This document shows positions 7,513 to 16,772 of a stretch of 20,320 nt of DNA, piece by piece; positions within the stretch are counted from its first letter, which is position 1; every line of letters begins with the position of its first letter. Position numbers and translations under genes: made by a program. The stretch is from CAMBRQ01 sp945870325 (lineage in GTDB: Bacteria > Bacillota > Clostridia > Lachnospirales > Lachnospiraceae), in assembly GCF_050313795.1 (NCBI RefSeq), contig NZ_JBNPMC010000055.1, positions 1-20,320 on the forward strand. The letters run 5' to 3'. The notes beneath the pieces are model-generated. The model was not told where the DNA came from and did not search any database. It worked only from the letters and a program-made list of their open reading frames with translations.

Positions 7513-10500
7513 ATGAAGATTCCATTCAATACGAACGGGCATGCAGACCCACCCATCTTCTATCTTGCGGATCCAGAAGGACAGATTATCTGTCCTCTGA
7601 ATGCCATCCATCCCGAGTCACTAACACTGACCATGAATCTGAATGATACCGCACAGTTAACATTTACCTATGATAATACCGTGAATCTGTACGGTGTATT
7701 GGTACCATCCAATGGCTATGAACTGCTGGATGAGTTCATGCGTATCTACGTCGAGCATATCGGCTGGTTCATCATGTCGGCCCCACAGATATCCAACGAT
7801 GGCAAGTCTGAGACGAAACAGGTATCTGCTCAGTCCGTTGACATCGAACTAACCAATCAGGATCTGGTTGGCTTCAAAGTGAATTGCGGCACCACAGACT
7901 CCATTGAGATGCTGTCCCCGGATAATGTTGATTACATAGATGGTGTCCCATTCGCCAAAGAGCAGGTAACCTTCTGTAATAAGGAGAACCCGGAACTCAG
8001 TCTTCTTCATATGCTTCTATCCTACGCCGGAGTCGAAGGCTGGAGTATCGGATATATCGACGAGATCCCCAAAGTATACCGCTCCTATGTGGACGGGGAA
8101 TTGACGGAGTCTGTCGTTCAATTAAAAGACGAGATCGGGACATTTGATATCGATTCCCAGAGCGTCTATTCCTTCCTGACCCAGGATATTGAACAGTTCT
8201 TCGAATGCATTATTCGATTCGATATCAACACCATGACCATTAATGCCTACCGACCAGAACACATCGGCAAAGATACCAATGTCACCATTGGCTTCCGCAA
8301 CCTGCAGAATTCGAACGATATCTCTGTTGATAAGAACAGTATCTACACCAGATACCGGGTATCCGGCGATGACAACTTAGGCATCGGCTATGTGAATTTT
8401 GGCTCCGATATGATTGAGAATCTCTCATATTTCCTCAATACCAGATATATGAGCGAATCTCTGATCGCCAAGTATCAGGCGTGGCAGTCAGATATGGAAT
8501 CCAAACGCTATGAGTACATATCCTACGTCAGACAATATAATCAGCAATTGGCGATTCTATCCGAACTGATGGATCGCGTACCACTTGACGACTGTTCCGC
8601 CGAATGGAACAAGTTCAGCACAGAGAACCTTACCCAAGCCAAAGAAAAATACCTGGCTCAAAAAGAGGGTTACGAAGCATTCTATGTGGATGAGAACGGC
8701 AATTTCGATGAAGCGAAGTTAATCGCTTCTCCCGATGCCAATGACTATTATCAGATACGAGATGTCATACTTCCAAGCATTGAGATTGAGTTCTCCAACC
8801 GGGAACTCTCCGCCTCCGAAGGTAAGCGGCCTTATATTGACACTTACAAAACGAACTGGCAGTTGTATGGAATCGACGAACTTCTGGTGAATCTGGACTT
8901 CTACAAGTCTCAAAAGGATGCACTGGAACAGGCACACTATGACCTGACGTACGCAGATTATTCTGCACACACAGACGAATCCCCGGCTGCTTATCCGGCA
9001 CACACACGGGATATGCACGAAGAAATGCACGCACAGTATCTGGATACTATTATGCAGTTAGATGCTACGATCGCGGGAACCTGCGCTTGCACCTATGAAG
9101 AACGAACCCAGGAATACGAATCCCAGGAAACTCTGGCAGAAGAAGCGCTCTCCCACATGAACGCACTGGCTGCCCAAATGGATAAAAATAACTGGAGCAT
9201 GGAAGGTGTCGATGGCTTCACCGCCAAAGAACTGCGTACCTTATCCAGACTTTACCGGGATACGGATTACACCAATCCGCACATGTTCCTTACGGATTCT
9301 GACGATCCCGTATCTGCGATTGATGAACAGTTGAAGTTATTGGATGCTGCTATAAAGGATCTGGAAGCGACAAGCCAGCCACAGTATATCTATCGTACAG
9401 ATCTGGATAATTTTCTTACCCTATATGATTATCGAGACTATACCAACAATCTGGAATTAGGCGACTTCTTATATCTTGGAACCCAGGATGATTCTCTGGT
9501 GAGATTAAGGCTCATCTCCTACTCCTATCATCCACTCTCTCCAACAGGAAACCTACAGATTGAATTCTCGAATATGATCCGCACTGGCTCCAAACGGTAC
9601 GATACCACCTACCTGCTGGGACTTGCAGGCAATACTTCGAAGAATAGCATCACTGGTTCCTCTAACAATTCCTCCAGGAACGAAGGAACCTCGCTGACGG
9701 CAGGCCTAATCCGCAAGATTCTGGCTTCTTCCATCTTCCAGGGAAAACTATCGGATACAATCAACCGCCACTTTGGATCAATCATCGGACAACTTGTAGT
9801 ATCCAAGAACCTGGAATCTGAGATGATCCGAACTATTGACATTGATGCAGAGAACGGTTTCTTTCAATACTTACAGGCACAATTAATCGCCACTAATAAA
9901 ATCATCACCGACAGCGCAATCATTAATCAGTTATCTACCCTGACCGCCAACATTCAAAAAGCCCTTATAGGCACTTCCCACACTGAAACGGGGATTGTCA
10001 TGAAGTTAACCGCCGATAATGCTGTCATTGATGAGGCATTTATTAAAAACGTAATCTCCCAGTACATCAGTGTCAATGAATTAAAGGCCGGTAATCTGGA
10101 CACCAATCAGATACATATTCTGTCGGAAGACGGAACTCTCTCCATCGTGGGAAATACCCAGCAGTTTAAAGACAAAGACGGACATGTGCGTATTCAGATT
10201 GGAGAAGATGATATAGGGAACTTTACCTTCATCGTCTATGACCGGAATGGTCAAGGCGTGCTTATTGATCAGGATGGTATCCACGCCTCTGCCATCGCGG
10301 ATGGGTTAATTCGTAATCAAATGCTGGCAGACAAGACCATAGAGAGTCAGAAAATTGACTGGACCTCCTGTGGTGCTGCTACTGATACAGCCGGGAATCC
10401 CATCTGGAATTCTGCCCAGATTACGCTAAACGGACAGGGATTAGATATCCAGTTTGCTTCGATTACCGATCAGATTAACGCTTTTGAGACCTCTATAGAC

Positions 10501-12060
10501 ACCATGCAGACCCGCATAGAAGGAGTTCAGTCGATGGTTAATGCTGTTAACAAATCCATCACCGACAAAGTATGGCGTACAGATCTGGTAGAAGTTACAG
10601 ATGAAAAAGGGAATACTATCAGCCAATCTATTGTAGACCTTCTGGTCGAGCATAATATAAGTCTTTCTGGCCTTACTTCCACTGTTCGTAAAGTAGAAGA
10701 TACTGCCGGAACACTGGCAACCCAGGTGAGTACTCTGGAACAGGATGCAGGTGCATTCCGTCAGACAGTATCAACCATCTACGCAACCAAAGATGAAGTC
10801 GAAGTTTCTACATCTTTATTGATTCAAAAAGATACTGAGATTTCAGGAAAAGTTACGGATCTGCAAGGTAATCTTTCCACACTCTCTACTTCCCTGAATG
10901 ATATCACAGCCAGAGTCGAAAGTGCAGAAGGTAATATCACATCACTTAACGTCACCACGGAAGGATTACAAACTAACGTATCTGATACTCAAGGGAATAT
11001 CTCAACACTACAACAGACAGCAGAATCCCTGGAAAGCACACTTGCCAGAAAACAGGATGCCATGTTGTCTTCTGTTCGCTTCATCCGTGACTGGCTAAAT
11101 GGCAGTACCGCTGATACCGACAATCGCTGGGTGGAATGCCAGGTAATGTCAGATAACAATAATATCGCTGCCTCCATTATACCGGAACTCTACGACCAGT
11201 CCCACAACCCTGTCGAAACCAGTCAGGATCTTGCTCTCTACACAGATGGAACGCTGCTCCTCTCTCCGGAAGAAGCGGGTGAGTCCAGTGATACCTCTGA
11301 AACATATATCCATACAGAAGCAGGCGGCAATCAATATCTGCTGTTGGATCTTGGCACCCCTTATTCCATAGACAGTATCACAATCTGGCATTATTATTCC
11401 GATCGCCGCACTTATAATCACCGTCTTGAGATTTCCAATGACGGCATAAACTGGCAATGCCTCTATAACAGCCAGCACTCCGGCGGTTACACCGAATCCG
11501 AATCCGGCAGAACCTACTATCTCTCAGATAGTGCAGCTACTGCCCAGTATTCTCGTATCCGACAGGATCTGGGAACATTGGATATTGCTCTTTATAATGT
11601 CGAAAATGCTTTTGGTGATTTTCAAGATACCATTAACGGTCAATATTCTGAACTTCAAGCCAGTTTCAATACCCTCACCAGCAAAATCACCGATCTGGAA
11701 AATGGCGTGGATACCAACAGTTCTACCATCACCCAGACTTCAGACAAATGGGAGGCTTTATTCCAGACTCTTGGCATGATAGAAGGCGGACAGACCAATA
11801 TCTCCCTTTCTGCAAAGGGTATGGAAGTATTGAATCCCTTAACCGGAGTAAAAACTTTAATTACGATAGATGAATTCGCCGGATACTATAATGATGAAAA
11901 GATATTCTCTTTGAACGAAGATCTGACCCAAACCAAACGAATCTTAGTGGAAAATGGGCTGGATACTTGCGCCATCAAATTAATTCCAAGTACTTATACC
12001 TTGAGTGACGGTACAACATACCGGGCCTTAGTACATGTCAGATCCGGCGGAACCAGCTAA
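7513..12060 (+). CDS. Large tail hub / tail-associated fibre protein (Tal-like) with discoidin-like domain
   Basis: 1515 residues from ATG 7513. The GTG at 7501 is also possible, but AGGTG at 7499-7503 is well spaced only for the ATG. Residues 1 to about 340 are the hub (gp27-like) region, including DEFMRIYVEHIGWFIMSAPQ. Residues of about 310-620 are largely helical or coiled coil, and the hub closes near 626-686 with LELGDFLYLG and NLQIEFSNM. A stalk follows (about 723-940), in which NELKAGNLDTNQIHILSEDG is typical of tail fibres. Heptad-rich coiled coil spans about 980-1183. A discoidin/F5-8 type C-like carbohydrate-binding domain lies at about 1206-1340 (LLLDLGTPYSIDSITIW, LEISNDGINW), then another coiled coil and a small C-terminal domain. 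No clear peptidase active site is visible, so I call it a hub/fibre and not an endopeptidase. It probably contributes to adsorption. Confidence 0.82.
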   Translation: MKIPFNTNGHADPPIFYLADPEGQIICPLNAIHPESLTLTMNLNDTAQLTFTYDNTVNLYGVLVPSNGYELLDEFMRIYVEHIGWFIMSAPQISNDGKSETKQVSAQSVDIELTNQDLVGFKVNCGTTDSIEMLSPDNVDYIDGVPFAKEQVTFCNKENPELSLLHMLLSYAGVEGWSIGYIDEIPKVYRSYVDGELTESVVQLKDEIGTFDIDSQSVYSFLTQDIEQFFECIIRFDINTMTINAYRPEHIGKDTNVTIGFRNLQNSNDISVDKNSIYTRYRVSGDDNLGIGYVNFGSDMIENLSYFLNTRYMSESLIAKYQAWQSDMESKRYEYISYVRQYNQQLAILSELMDRVPLDDCSAEWNKFSTENLTQAKEKYLAQKEGYEAFYVDENGNFDEAKLIASPDANDYYQIRDVILPSIEIEFSNRELSASEGKRPYIDTYKTNWQLYGIDELLVNLDFYKSQKDALEQAHYDLTYADYSAHTDESPAAYPAHTRDMHEEMHAQYLDTIMQLDATIAGTCACTYEERTQEYESQETLAEEALSHMNALAAQMDKNNWSMEGVDGFTAKELRTLSRLYRDTDYTNPHMFLTDSDDPVSAIDEQLKLLDAAIKDLEATSQPQYIYRTDLDNFLTLYDYRDYTNNLELGDFLYLGTQDDSLVRLRLISYSYHPLSPTGNLQIEFSNMIRTGSKRYDTTYLLGLAGNTSKNSITGSSNNSSRNEGTSLTAGLIRKILASSIFQGKLSDTINRHFGSIIGQLVVSKNLESEMIRTIDIDAENGFFQYLQAQLIATNKIITDSAIINQLSTLTANIQKALIGTSHTETGIVMKLTADNAVIDEAFIKNVISQYISVNELKAGNLDTNQIHILSEDGTLSIVGNTQQFKDKDGHVRIQIGEDDIGNFTFIVYDRNGQGVLIDQDGIHASAIADGLIRNQMLADKTIESQKIDWTSCGAATDTAGNPIWNSAQITLNGQGLDIQFASITDQINAFETSIDTMQTRIEGVQSMVNAVNKSITDKVWRTDLVEVTDEKGNTISQSIVDLLVEHNISLSGLTSTVRKVEDTAGTLATQVSTLEQDAGAFRQTVSTIYATKDEVEVSTSLLIQKDTEISGKVTDLQGNLSTLSTSLNDITARVESAEGNITSLNVTTEGLQTNVSDTQGNISTLQQTAESLESTLARKQDAMLSSVRFIRDWLNGSTADTDNRWVECQVMSDNNNIAASIIPELYDQSHNPVETSQDLALYTDGTLLLSPEEAGESSDTSETYIHTEAGGNQYLLLDLGTPYSIDSITIWHYYSDRRTYNHRLEISNDGINWQCLYNSQHSGGYTESESGRTYYLSDSAATAQYSRIRQDLGTLDIALYNVENAFGDFQDTINGQYSELQASFNTLTSKITDLENGVDTNSSTITQTSDKWEALFQTLGMIEGGQTNISLSAKGMEVLNPLTGVKTLITIDEFAGYYNDEKIFSLNEDLTQTKRILVENGLDTCAIKLIPSTYTLSDGTTYRALVHVRSGGTS

Positions 12061-12098
12061 TAACTAACATTTTATATTATTGAAAGGAGTACATATAT

Positions 12099-14411
12099 AT
12101 GGCAAGTGGAACATTCACATTTGGAACCAGTAATCAATATATCGAAGGACGCATTCGCTGGTCTTCTTCCAGCAATGGCTCTTCCGCTAACAGTTCCAAT
12201 GTTACTGCATATCTGGACTATAAGAAGTCCAGTGCATCTACCGCCGCAACCTATGGAACCTTCGGCGGCACAATCAACATCAATGGCAGTTCCAAAGGAA
12301 TCAGCCTTGCACTTACACTTCAGCCCAATAATGCCTGGGTCAATGTCGGCAGCCATTCCGTCACCATCGGTCATAATGCCGATGGTACAAAAAGTATCTA
12401 TATTCAAGCCAGCGGCGGCATCAGTGGAACTTCATTCAGTTCATCCTCTCATACACAATCCGGAATTGGACTGGATACAATCCCTCGCTATGCGAAAATC
12501 ACCGGATGGACCTTTACTGAACAGACACAGACTTCCATCACGATGCAGGTAACAACGGATGTTGCCTGCAGTAAAATAGAATACCGAATTGGAAACGGCA
12601 GTTATATTACAGTCAACAACAGTATCTTTACTATAGAGAATCTGGCACCTAACACTACATATTCATTCCAGTGCCGTGTCACCCGGAAAGACTCTAACCT
12701 AACCACAGAATCTTCCTCTGTTACCGTTAAGACCTTGCCGATTGCAACCCTAAAAGGGAATTTTGATATCAATATCGGAAGCGATCTTAACATAGACCTG
12801 ATTGATTCTGAATATAATGCGTCTACCCTCAAAGTAAGCCTTCTGAAGGAAGATAACTCTTGGTCCGAAGATCTCCTTACCGCCAACGCTGAACAAAATG
12901 CCAAATCGATATCTCTGCCATTAAGCACGATCGCAGATACTTTATTTTCGCTTTGTTCTACCAGAAACTCTGCTACTTTGCGTATCTCCTGCGGAGTCAT
13001 GCTCGGAGAGATATATTACGAGAACTTCTATTACGGAACTGCTGTCGTAACAGACAACAATCCTATTTTCACGAATTTCTCATACAGTAATACCGACTCT
13101 GTCACCAAAAATGTACTTGGAAATTCCTCTTATATTATTGAGAACTACGGTAATATGCAGGCTCAGATTACAACTGCTAACAAGGCACAGGGGCAGCATT
13201 ATGCTACCATCCTTAGATATATTGCCACCGTAAAAGATTCTTCAGGGATAACAAAATTAACACTGGAAGCACCTTACTCTGACACTGATACCGTGCTGCT
13301 GGATTTTGGAACTCTGAGCCTCTCTGGCACATATACCATCAACATCCATGCTATAGATTCCAGATCCAATCTGTCATCAGTAGTAACCAAGACATTTCAT
13401 GTTCTTCCCTATCGCAGGCCATCGGCTGACATACTTCTTCAACGCCATAACCAATATGAGAAAGAAACAACCATCACCCTCTCAGCATTCTATTCTAAAC
13501 TGATGGTTGGAAGTACGCAAAAGAATTCTTCCTTCAGGATTCAATATCGTTTTGCAGAATTCGATGAGCAACTGCCAGCGACCTATACTAATTTAACTGG
13601 ATTAATCAGCGATATGAAGTTTTCAGAAACTGATGTAAAGGTTACCTACTCTAATTTATCTACAACCGAACCATTTCAGATTCTTGACTCCTCTAAGGCC
13701 TACCATTTTGAATTCGTCTTGACGGACAGAATCTGTTCTGTAGTGAAAAAGATTGATGTCGTTGAGGGAATTCCGATTATGATTGAGACCGATACTGGGA
13801 AAGTTGCTATCGGTATGCTCCCTGAGATGGATAATTCTTCTAATTTTCAGGTCTCTACTGATATATTAGCAACAGACTCTACCGGAAAAAGACGGCTGAT
13901 ATTGGAAAGCATAGATGGATTGGACGCAAAGATAAAAGGATTGGTGGAGGATATCTGTACAACAAATAGTGATTTGTTTTATACCTTATGGCTAAATATG
14001 CATCCGGTAGGAATGATTATTCTGGATACGACAGGCGTAAATCCAGGTAATATCTATGGCGGTACATGGGAACTTTGGGGCGCTGGAAGAGTTCCTGTTT
14101 GCATTAATGAAAGTGACAACGATTTTTCTGAAGCAGAAAAGATGGGTGGTGCAAAAACTCATAAATTAACTGAAAATGAATTACCGTTAATAGATGGTAC
14201 GATGATATTGCACGGGCAAGAAAGCGGAACTGGCGTCTATGAAACTACTGGGCATTTTTATGGAACAACGATGTCTGGAAAATATCGAACTGCCAGTACG
14301 GTAAACGGTGCATATTCTAAAGTAAATGTAGGATATAAATTTGGGGGTGGAGGGACACATAACAACCTACAGCCATATATTACATGTTATTTCTGGAAAC
14401 GCATTTCATAA
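12099..14411 (+). CDS. Phage minor structural protein, DUF859-type, with collar-like receptor-binding C-terminus
   Basis: 770 residues from ATG, with GAAAGGAG upstream. The N-terminal 125 residues are Ser/Gly/Asn-rich beta repeats ending in a GHNADGTKSIYIQASGG motif, as in DUF859 minor structural proteins of streptococcal and clostridial phages. A fibronectin type III-like domain follows at about 128-214 (SKIEYRIGNGSY, ENLAPNTTYSFQCRVT). The middle region, to about 630, is beta-rich and includes DTDTVLLDFGTLSLSGTYTI. The last ~135 residues match the tail collar/receptor-binding pattern: PVGMIILDTTGVNPGNIYGG, then WELWGAGRVPV, ending NNLQPYITCYFWKR. Such C-termini form trimeric tips that touch the host surface. 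It is probably part of the adsorption apparatus with the preceding protein. Confidence 0.82.
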   Translation: MASGTFTFGTSNQYIEGRIRWSSSSNGSSANSSNVTAYLDYKKSSASTAATYGTFGGTININGSSKGISLALTLQPNNAWVNVGSHSVTIGHNADGTKSIYIQASGGISGTSFSSSSHTQSGIGLDTIPRYAKITGWTFTEQTQTSITMQVTTDVACSKIEYRIGNGSYITVNNSIFTIENLAPNTTYSFQCRVTRKDSNLTTESSSVTVKTLPIATLKGNFDINIGSDLNIDLIDSEYNASTLKVSLLKEDNSWSEDLLTANAEQNAKSISLPLSTIADTLFSLCSTRNSATLRISCGVMLGEIYYENFYYGTAVVTDNNPIFTNFSYSNTDSVTKNVLGNSSYIIENYGNMQAQITTANKAQGQHYATILRYIATVKDSSGITKLTLEAPYSDTDTVLLDFGTLSLSGTYTINIHAIDSRSNLSSVVTKTFHVLPYRRPSADILLQRHNQYEKETTITLSAFYSKLMVGSTQKNSSFRIQYRFAEFDEQLPATYTNLTGLISDMKFSETDVKVTYSNLSTTEPFQILDSSKAYHFEFVLTDRICSVVKKIDVVEGIPIMIETDTGKVAIGMLPEMDNSSNFQVSTDILATDSTGKRRLILESIDGLDAKIKGLVEDICTTNSDLFYTLWLNMHPVGMIILDTTGVNPGNIYGGTWELWGAGRVPVCINESDNDFSEAEKMGGAKTHKLTENELPLIDGTMILHGQESGTGVYETTGHFYGTTMSGKYRTASTVNGAYSKVNVGYKFGGGGTHNNLQPYITCYFWKRIS

Positions 14412-14474
14412 TTATCCTATTTGTTTTATACTTTCTCACTCACTAATCACATTTTACGAAAGGAAAGAAATCAT

Positions 14475-15278
14475 ATGAGTATTACAATTAAAGACACTAA
14501 TCTGTCCTTCGGATCATTAACCCCAAGGACATCCACTACCAAAATCATCTTACATCATGCAGACGCTTCTACTTGCGATGCTGCTACGATTCATCAATGG
14601 CATCTTAATAATGGCTGGTCTGGAATTGGATATCACTTCCTCGTAAGAAAAAACGGTACCATCGAAAGAGGACGACCAGAACCAACTATCGGTGCCCACA
14701 CAAGCGGAAGTAATTCTAATTCTATCGGAATTTGCTTCGAAGGTCGCTATATGACAGAAGATATGCCAGATGTCCAGAAAAAAGCCGGACAAGAACTGAT
14801 TGCCTGGCTTAAAGCCAAGTACGGAATCAATAAAGTCCTCAGACATCGTGACGTATGTGCAACAAATTGCCCCGGCAACAAATTTCCCTTCGCGGAGATT
14901 GCCAACGCAACTGGTTTCTCTTCTGTAACTACACCACGGACTTCTTCCTCCTCAACTCAAAACAATATAAACAATTGGATTGCAAGACTTCAATCCGAAT
15001 GCAATATCCAGGGATTCAGCCACCAGATCGTGGACGGCGTTGCCGGCAAAAATACATTGGCAGGATGTCCCATGATGAGACAGGGCACACAAGGCAACAT
15101 CACCAGACTTCTTCAGGAAAGACTTATCTCCCTCGGCTATTCTTGTGGTCCTGCTGGAATAGATGGAATATTTGGCAGTCAGACTAAGGCTGCCGTAATT
15201 CATTTCCAAAAGAAGAACAAACTCTCTCCTGATGGTATTGTAGGAGTGAACACTTGGCAAAAACTCCTTGGACTATAA
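14475..15278 (+). CDS. N-acetylmuramoyl-L-alanine amidase endolysin with peptidoglycan-binding repeats
   Basis: 267 residues. The start is ATG 14475, preceded by GAAAGGA; an in-frame ATG at 14421 has no ribosome site. Residues 1 to about 150 form an amidase_2 (PGRP/T7 lysozyme-type) domain that cuts the bond between N-acetylmuramic acid and L-alanine in peptidoglycan. The zinc ligands are visible: His27 in HHAD, His124 in RHRD and Cys132 in NCPG, a spacing very close to T7 lysozyme. GIGYHFLVRKNGTIERGRP and IGICFEGRYM are also typical. After a Thr/Ser-rich linker (about 158-168) come two peptidoglycan-binding-type stretches, the last being DGIFGSQTKAAVIHFQKKN and DGIVGVNTWQKLLGL. No signal peptide is present, so release would need a holin, and none is visible nearby. 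Confidence 0.93.
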   Translation: MSITIKDTNLSFGSLTPRTSTTKIILHHADASTCDAATIHQWHLNNGWSGIGYHFLVRKNGTIERGRPEPTIGAHTSGSNSNSIGICFEGRYMTEDMPDVQKKAGQELIAWLKAKYGINKVLRHRDVCATNCPGNKFPFAEIANATGFSSVTTPRTSSSSTQNNINNWIARLQSECNIQGFSHQIVDGVAGKNTLAGCPMMRQGTQGNITRLLQERLISLGYSCGPAGIDGIFGSQTKAAVIHFQKKNKLSPDGIVGVNTWQKLLGL

Positions 15279-15305
15279 TCAGAGAAGACAGGGTTTACAC
15301 ATAAA

Positions 15306-15340
15306 ATGGGCATGCCACTCTTTTTCTGTGGCATGCCCAT
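15306..15340. terminator. Strong hairpin shared by convergent transcripts
   Basis: A perfect 13-bp stem, ATGGGCATGCCAC (15306-15318) with GTGGCATGCCCAT (15328-15340), encloses a 9-nt loop. It lies 27 bp after the amidase stop and directly abuts the stop of the leftward 80-residue gene. On the - strand the stem is followed by a short T run (TTTT), so termination of the leftward unit is the better supported direction. On the + strand no T run follows, although the stem could still limit rightward transcripts. Confidence 0.75.
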
Positions 15341-15583
15341 CTATATGGTCATCAATACTCTTGCCAACCCGGAGACATTATGCTCCATATAAAATAAATC
15401 ATATCTTATTAGCATATCATCCGTATAACACCGTATCTCCGTACTCCTATCAACAATTCTATATATTTCCGACTTACTTATTATCTTTCCATAGTCATTC
15501 TGAATATCAATGTCCATAATACAGAATGGCCTACATTGTTTTATTACATCTTTAAACTTCTGTATCTCAATGATATCGTACAT
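15341..15583 (-). CDS. Small protein of unknown function in the leftward unit
   Basis: 80 residues from ATG 15583, with AAGGAG 5 nt upstream, so the start is well supported. The protein is soluble-looking, with an IDIQNDYGKIISKSEIYRIV segment and two further beta/helix stretches, and no membrane segment, cysteine cluster or HTH that I can name. Its stop codon touches the terminator hairpin. It lies 94 bp downstream of the integrase-like gene on the same strand and is probably cotranscribed with it, although an inverted repeat lies between them. Function unknown. Confidence 0.62.
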   Translation of the reverse strand: MYDIIEIQKFKDVIKQCRPFCIMDIDIQNDYGKIISKSEIYRIVDRSTEIRCYTDDMLIRYDLFYMEHNVSGLARVLMTI

Positions 15584-15643
15584 CTTTTCTCCTTAATTGT
15601 ATATATGTTTTTCCAATAGTACATATAATATCGTATATTTTTA

Positions 15644-15671
15644 CTCCTTTAACTTTGAAAAATTAAAGGAG
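15644..15671 (-). repeat. 9-bp inverted repeat between the two leftward genes
   Basis: CTCCTTTAA (15644-15652) and TTAAAGGAG (15663-15671) are perfectly complementary around a 10-nt loop. The repeat begins 6 bp beyond the stop of the 309-residue gene. No T run follows on either strand, so it is not a standard terminator. It may be an attenuating or RNA-processing stem that sets the relative level of the 80-residue gene. Confidence 0.4.
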
Positions 15672-15677
15672 CAATCT

Positions 15678-16607
15678 TTACAACTGGTTCAAATACGATT
15701 GATAAGAATTTTTAAACTTTCTCATGTTCATATCCAGACCAAAACTTTCAAAAAATCTGTTATAAGACATATTCTCTTCTCGTCCCTTCTTATCTGCACC
15801 TAATTCCAAATTCCGAATATCAATTCCTTCTTCTAATGCAGCGTAATATATCTTATTGAAGTATCCGCTTCGCTCAATTACTGTCTTCGATAATCGTTCT
15901 TCCCCTAATATCTGCTTCATCTCTTCTACCAGATATACGAATTTCCTCTGTAATTTTGATACTGTCACTTCATCATTCCTTCTGATCTTCCAAATAGAAT
16001 CCGAATACAAGGAAGAAATGTATCTAACTGTCTTCTCATTTGTAATCTCATCTACTTTTGAAACTGAAATAAGCATCTCAGCCAATTCTTCAGGAATTGC
16101 TCTGCATCTTCCGTCTGCCAAATTCACATACTTCCGTTCCATATCAATATCACTAACCCGCATATTTGCCAGATTATAAAAACCTTTTCCCGCTATTCCT
16201 TCATAGATACAATAAAATACAGCAGCAATATAGATTCCATAACTCGATTCCTGCAATTTTCGAAGATATTCTCCAAAGCATTCTCTGGATATGTAGAAAT
16301 CTTCCTTCGCCGATAAATAGATATTCCGCAGTTCCTTATTCGACAACACCTTAGAAGATATCCAATTGATAGTTGCATATCCCTTAATCACGCACCATTC
16401 CGTATAATTGGATATCTGCCTACGTTTATCTTCAAATGTCCTGTAACCATCATATCTTATTAGATAATGCAGAACTTCCGAGGTCTCCATATCACATAAG
16501 TCTTTCCCCATATCCTGCTCATATTGTTCGGAATCTATAAATAAATGCCTCAGATATTCTTGTCCTTTATATTTTAGATATTCCTGTTTTCTTTCTTCGT
16601 TATACAT
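15678..16607 (-). CDS. Tyrosine-recombinase-like protein lacking the catalytic C-terminus
   Basis: 309 residues from ATG 16607, with AGAGGTG upstream. Residues of about 40-100 look like the SAM-like core-binding domain of phage integrases (TFEDKRRQISNYTEWCVIKG). Residues of about 122-180 look like the start of the catalytic domain: YEGIAGKGFYNLANMRVSDI, then a beta stretch and the IPEELAEML helix. The rest does not show the R-H-x-x-R and tyrosine motifs needed for recombination, and the C-terminus ends in helices (MRKFKNSYQSYLNQL). Related integrase-like proteins, often annotated vaguely, occur at the ends of Firmicutes prophages. I infer a DNA-binding or regulatory role, not recombination. 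The gene is opposite to the late genes and preceded by two promoters, one with a LexA box. Remote, active recombinase function cannot be excluded. Confidence 0.7.
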   Translation of the reverse strand: MYNEERKQEYLKYKGQEYLRHLFIDSEQYEQDMGKDLCDMETSEVLHYLIRYDGYRTFEDKRRQISNYTEWCVIKGYATINWISSKVLSNKELRNIYLSAKEDFYISRECFGEYLRKLQESSYGIYIAAVFYCIYEGIAGKGFYNLANMRVSDIDMERKYVNLADGRCRAIPEELAEMLISVSKVDEITNEKTVRYISSLYSDSIWKIRRNDEVTVSKLQRKFVYLVEEMKQILGEERLSKTVIERSGYFNKIYYAALEEGIDIRNLELGADKKGREENMSYNRFFESFGLDMNMRKFKNSYQSYLNQL

Positions 16608-16617
16608 ATCCTTACAC

Positions 16618-16646
16618 CTCTTTATGTCAGAATATCACATAAAGAG
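16618..16646. promoter_or_regulatory. Palindromic operator over the proximal promoter
   Basis: CTCTTTATGT (16618-16627) and ACATAAAGAG (16637-16646) form a perfect 10+10 bp inverted repeat with a 9-bp centre that contains most of the -10 box. A third half-site, TTTATGTCA (16649-16657), repeats 16621-16629 and covers the -35. This is the layout of a repressor binding site, possibly for the 309-residue protein itself. Confidence 0.6.
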
Positions 16647-16658
16647 ATTTTATGTCAA
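16629..16658 (-). promoter_or_regulatory. Proximal sigma-A promoter of the integrase-like gene
   Basis: Read leftward: a perfect TTGACA (16653-16658), an 18-bp spacer, and TATTCT (16629-16634). The -10 lies 21 bp before the ATG at 16607, leaving a short leader that carries the ribosome site. Confidence 0.65.
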
Positions 16659-16772
16659 TTTATTTTCCCCAATTTTACATATATCCGAACATCTACCACC
16701 TCAAATTACTCTCTTGAATCACTTTCGGTACTTTACATTGAGAAATGGAAAAAAATATCTTCCCATAAACAC

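Noticed and set aside
12106..12552. 148-codon + frame overlapping the start of the DUF859 gene
   Set aside because: Begins a few bases after the well-placed ATG in another frame; the DUF859 frame has the ribosome site and family features.
15268..15519. Short + strand frames after the amidase (also 15597-15803)
   Set aside because: They overlap the hairpin and the leftward genes, which have proper ribosome sites; no coding features.
16681..16772. Tiny ORFs in the SOS-driven leader (5- and 15-codon frames)
   Set aside because: The 5-codon frame follows GAGGTGG but is too short to support as a gene; the 15-codon one has no ribosome site.
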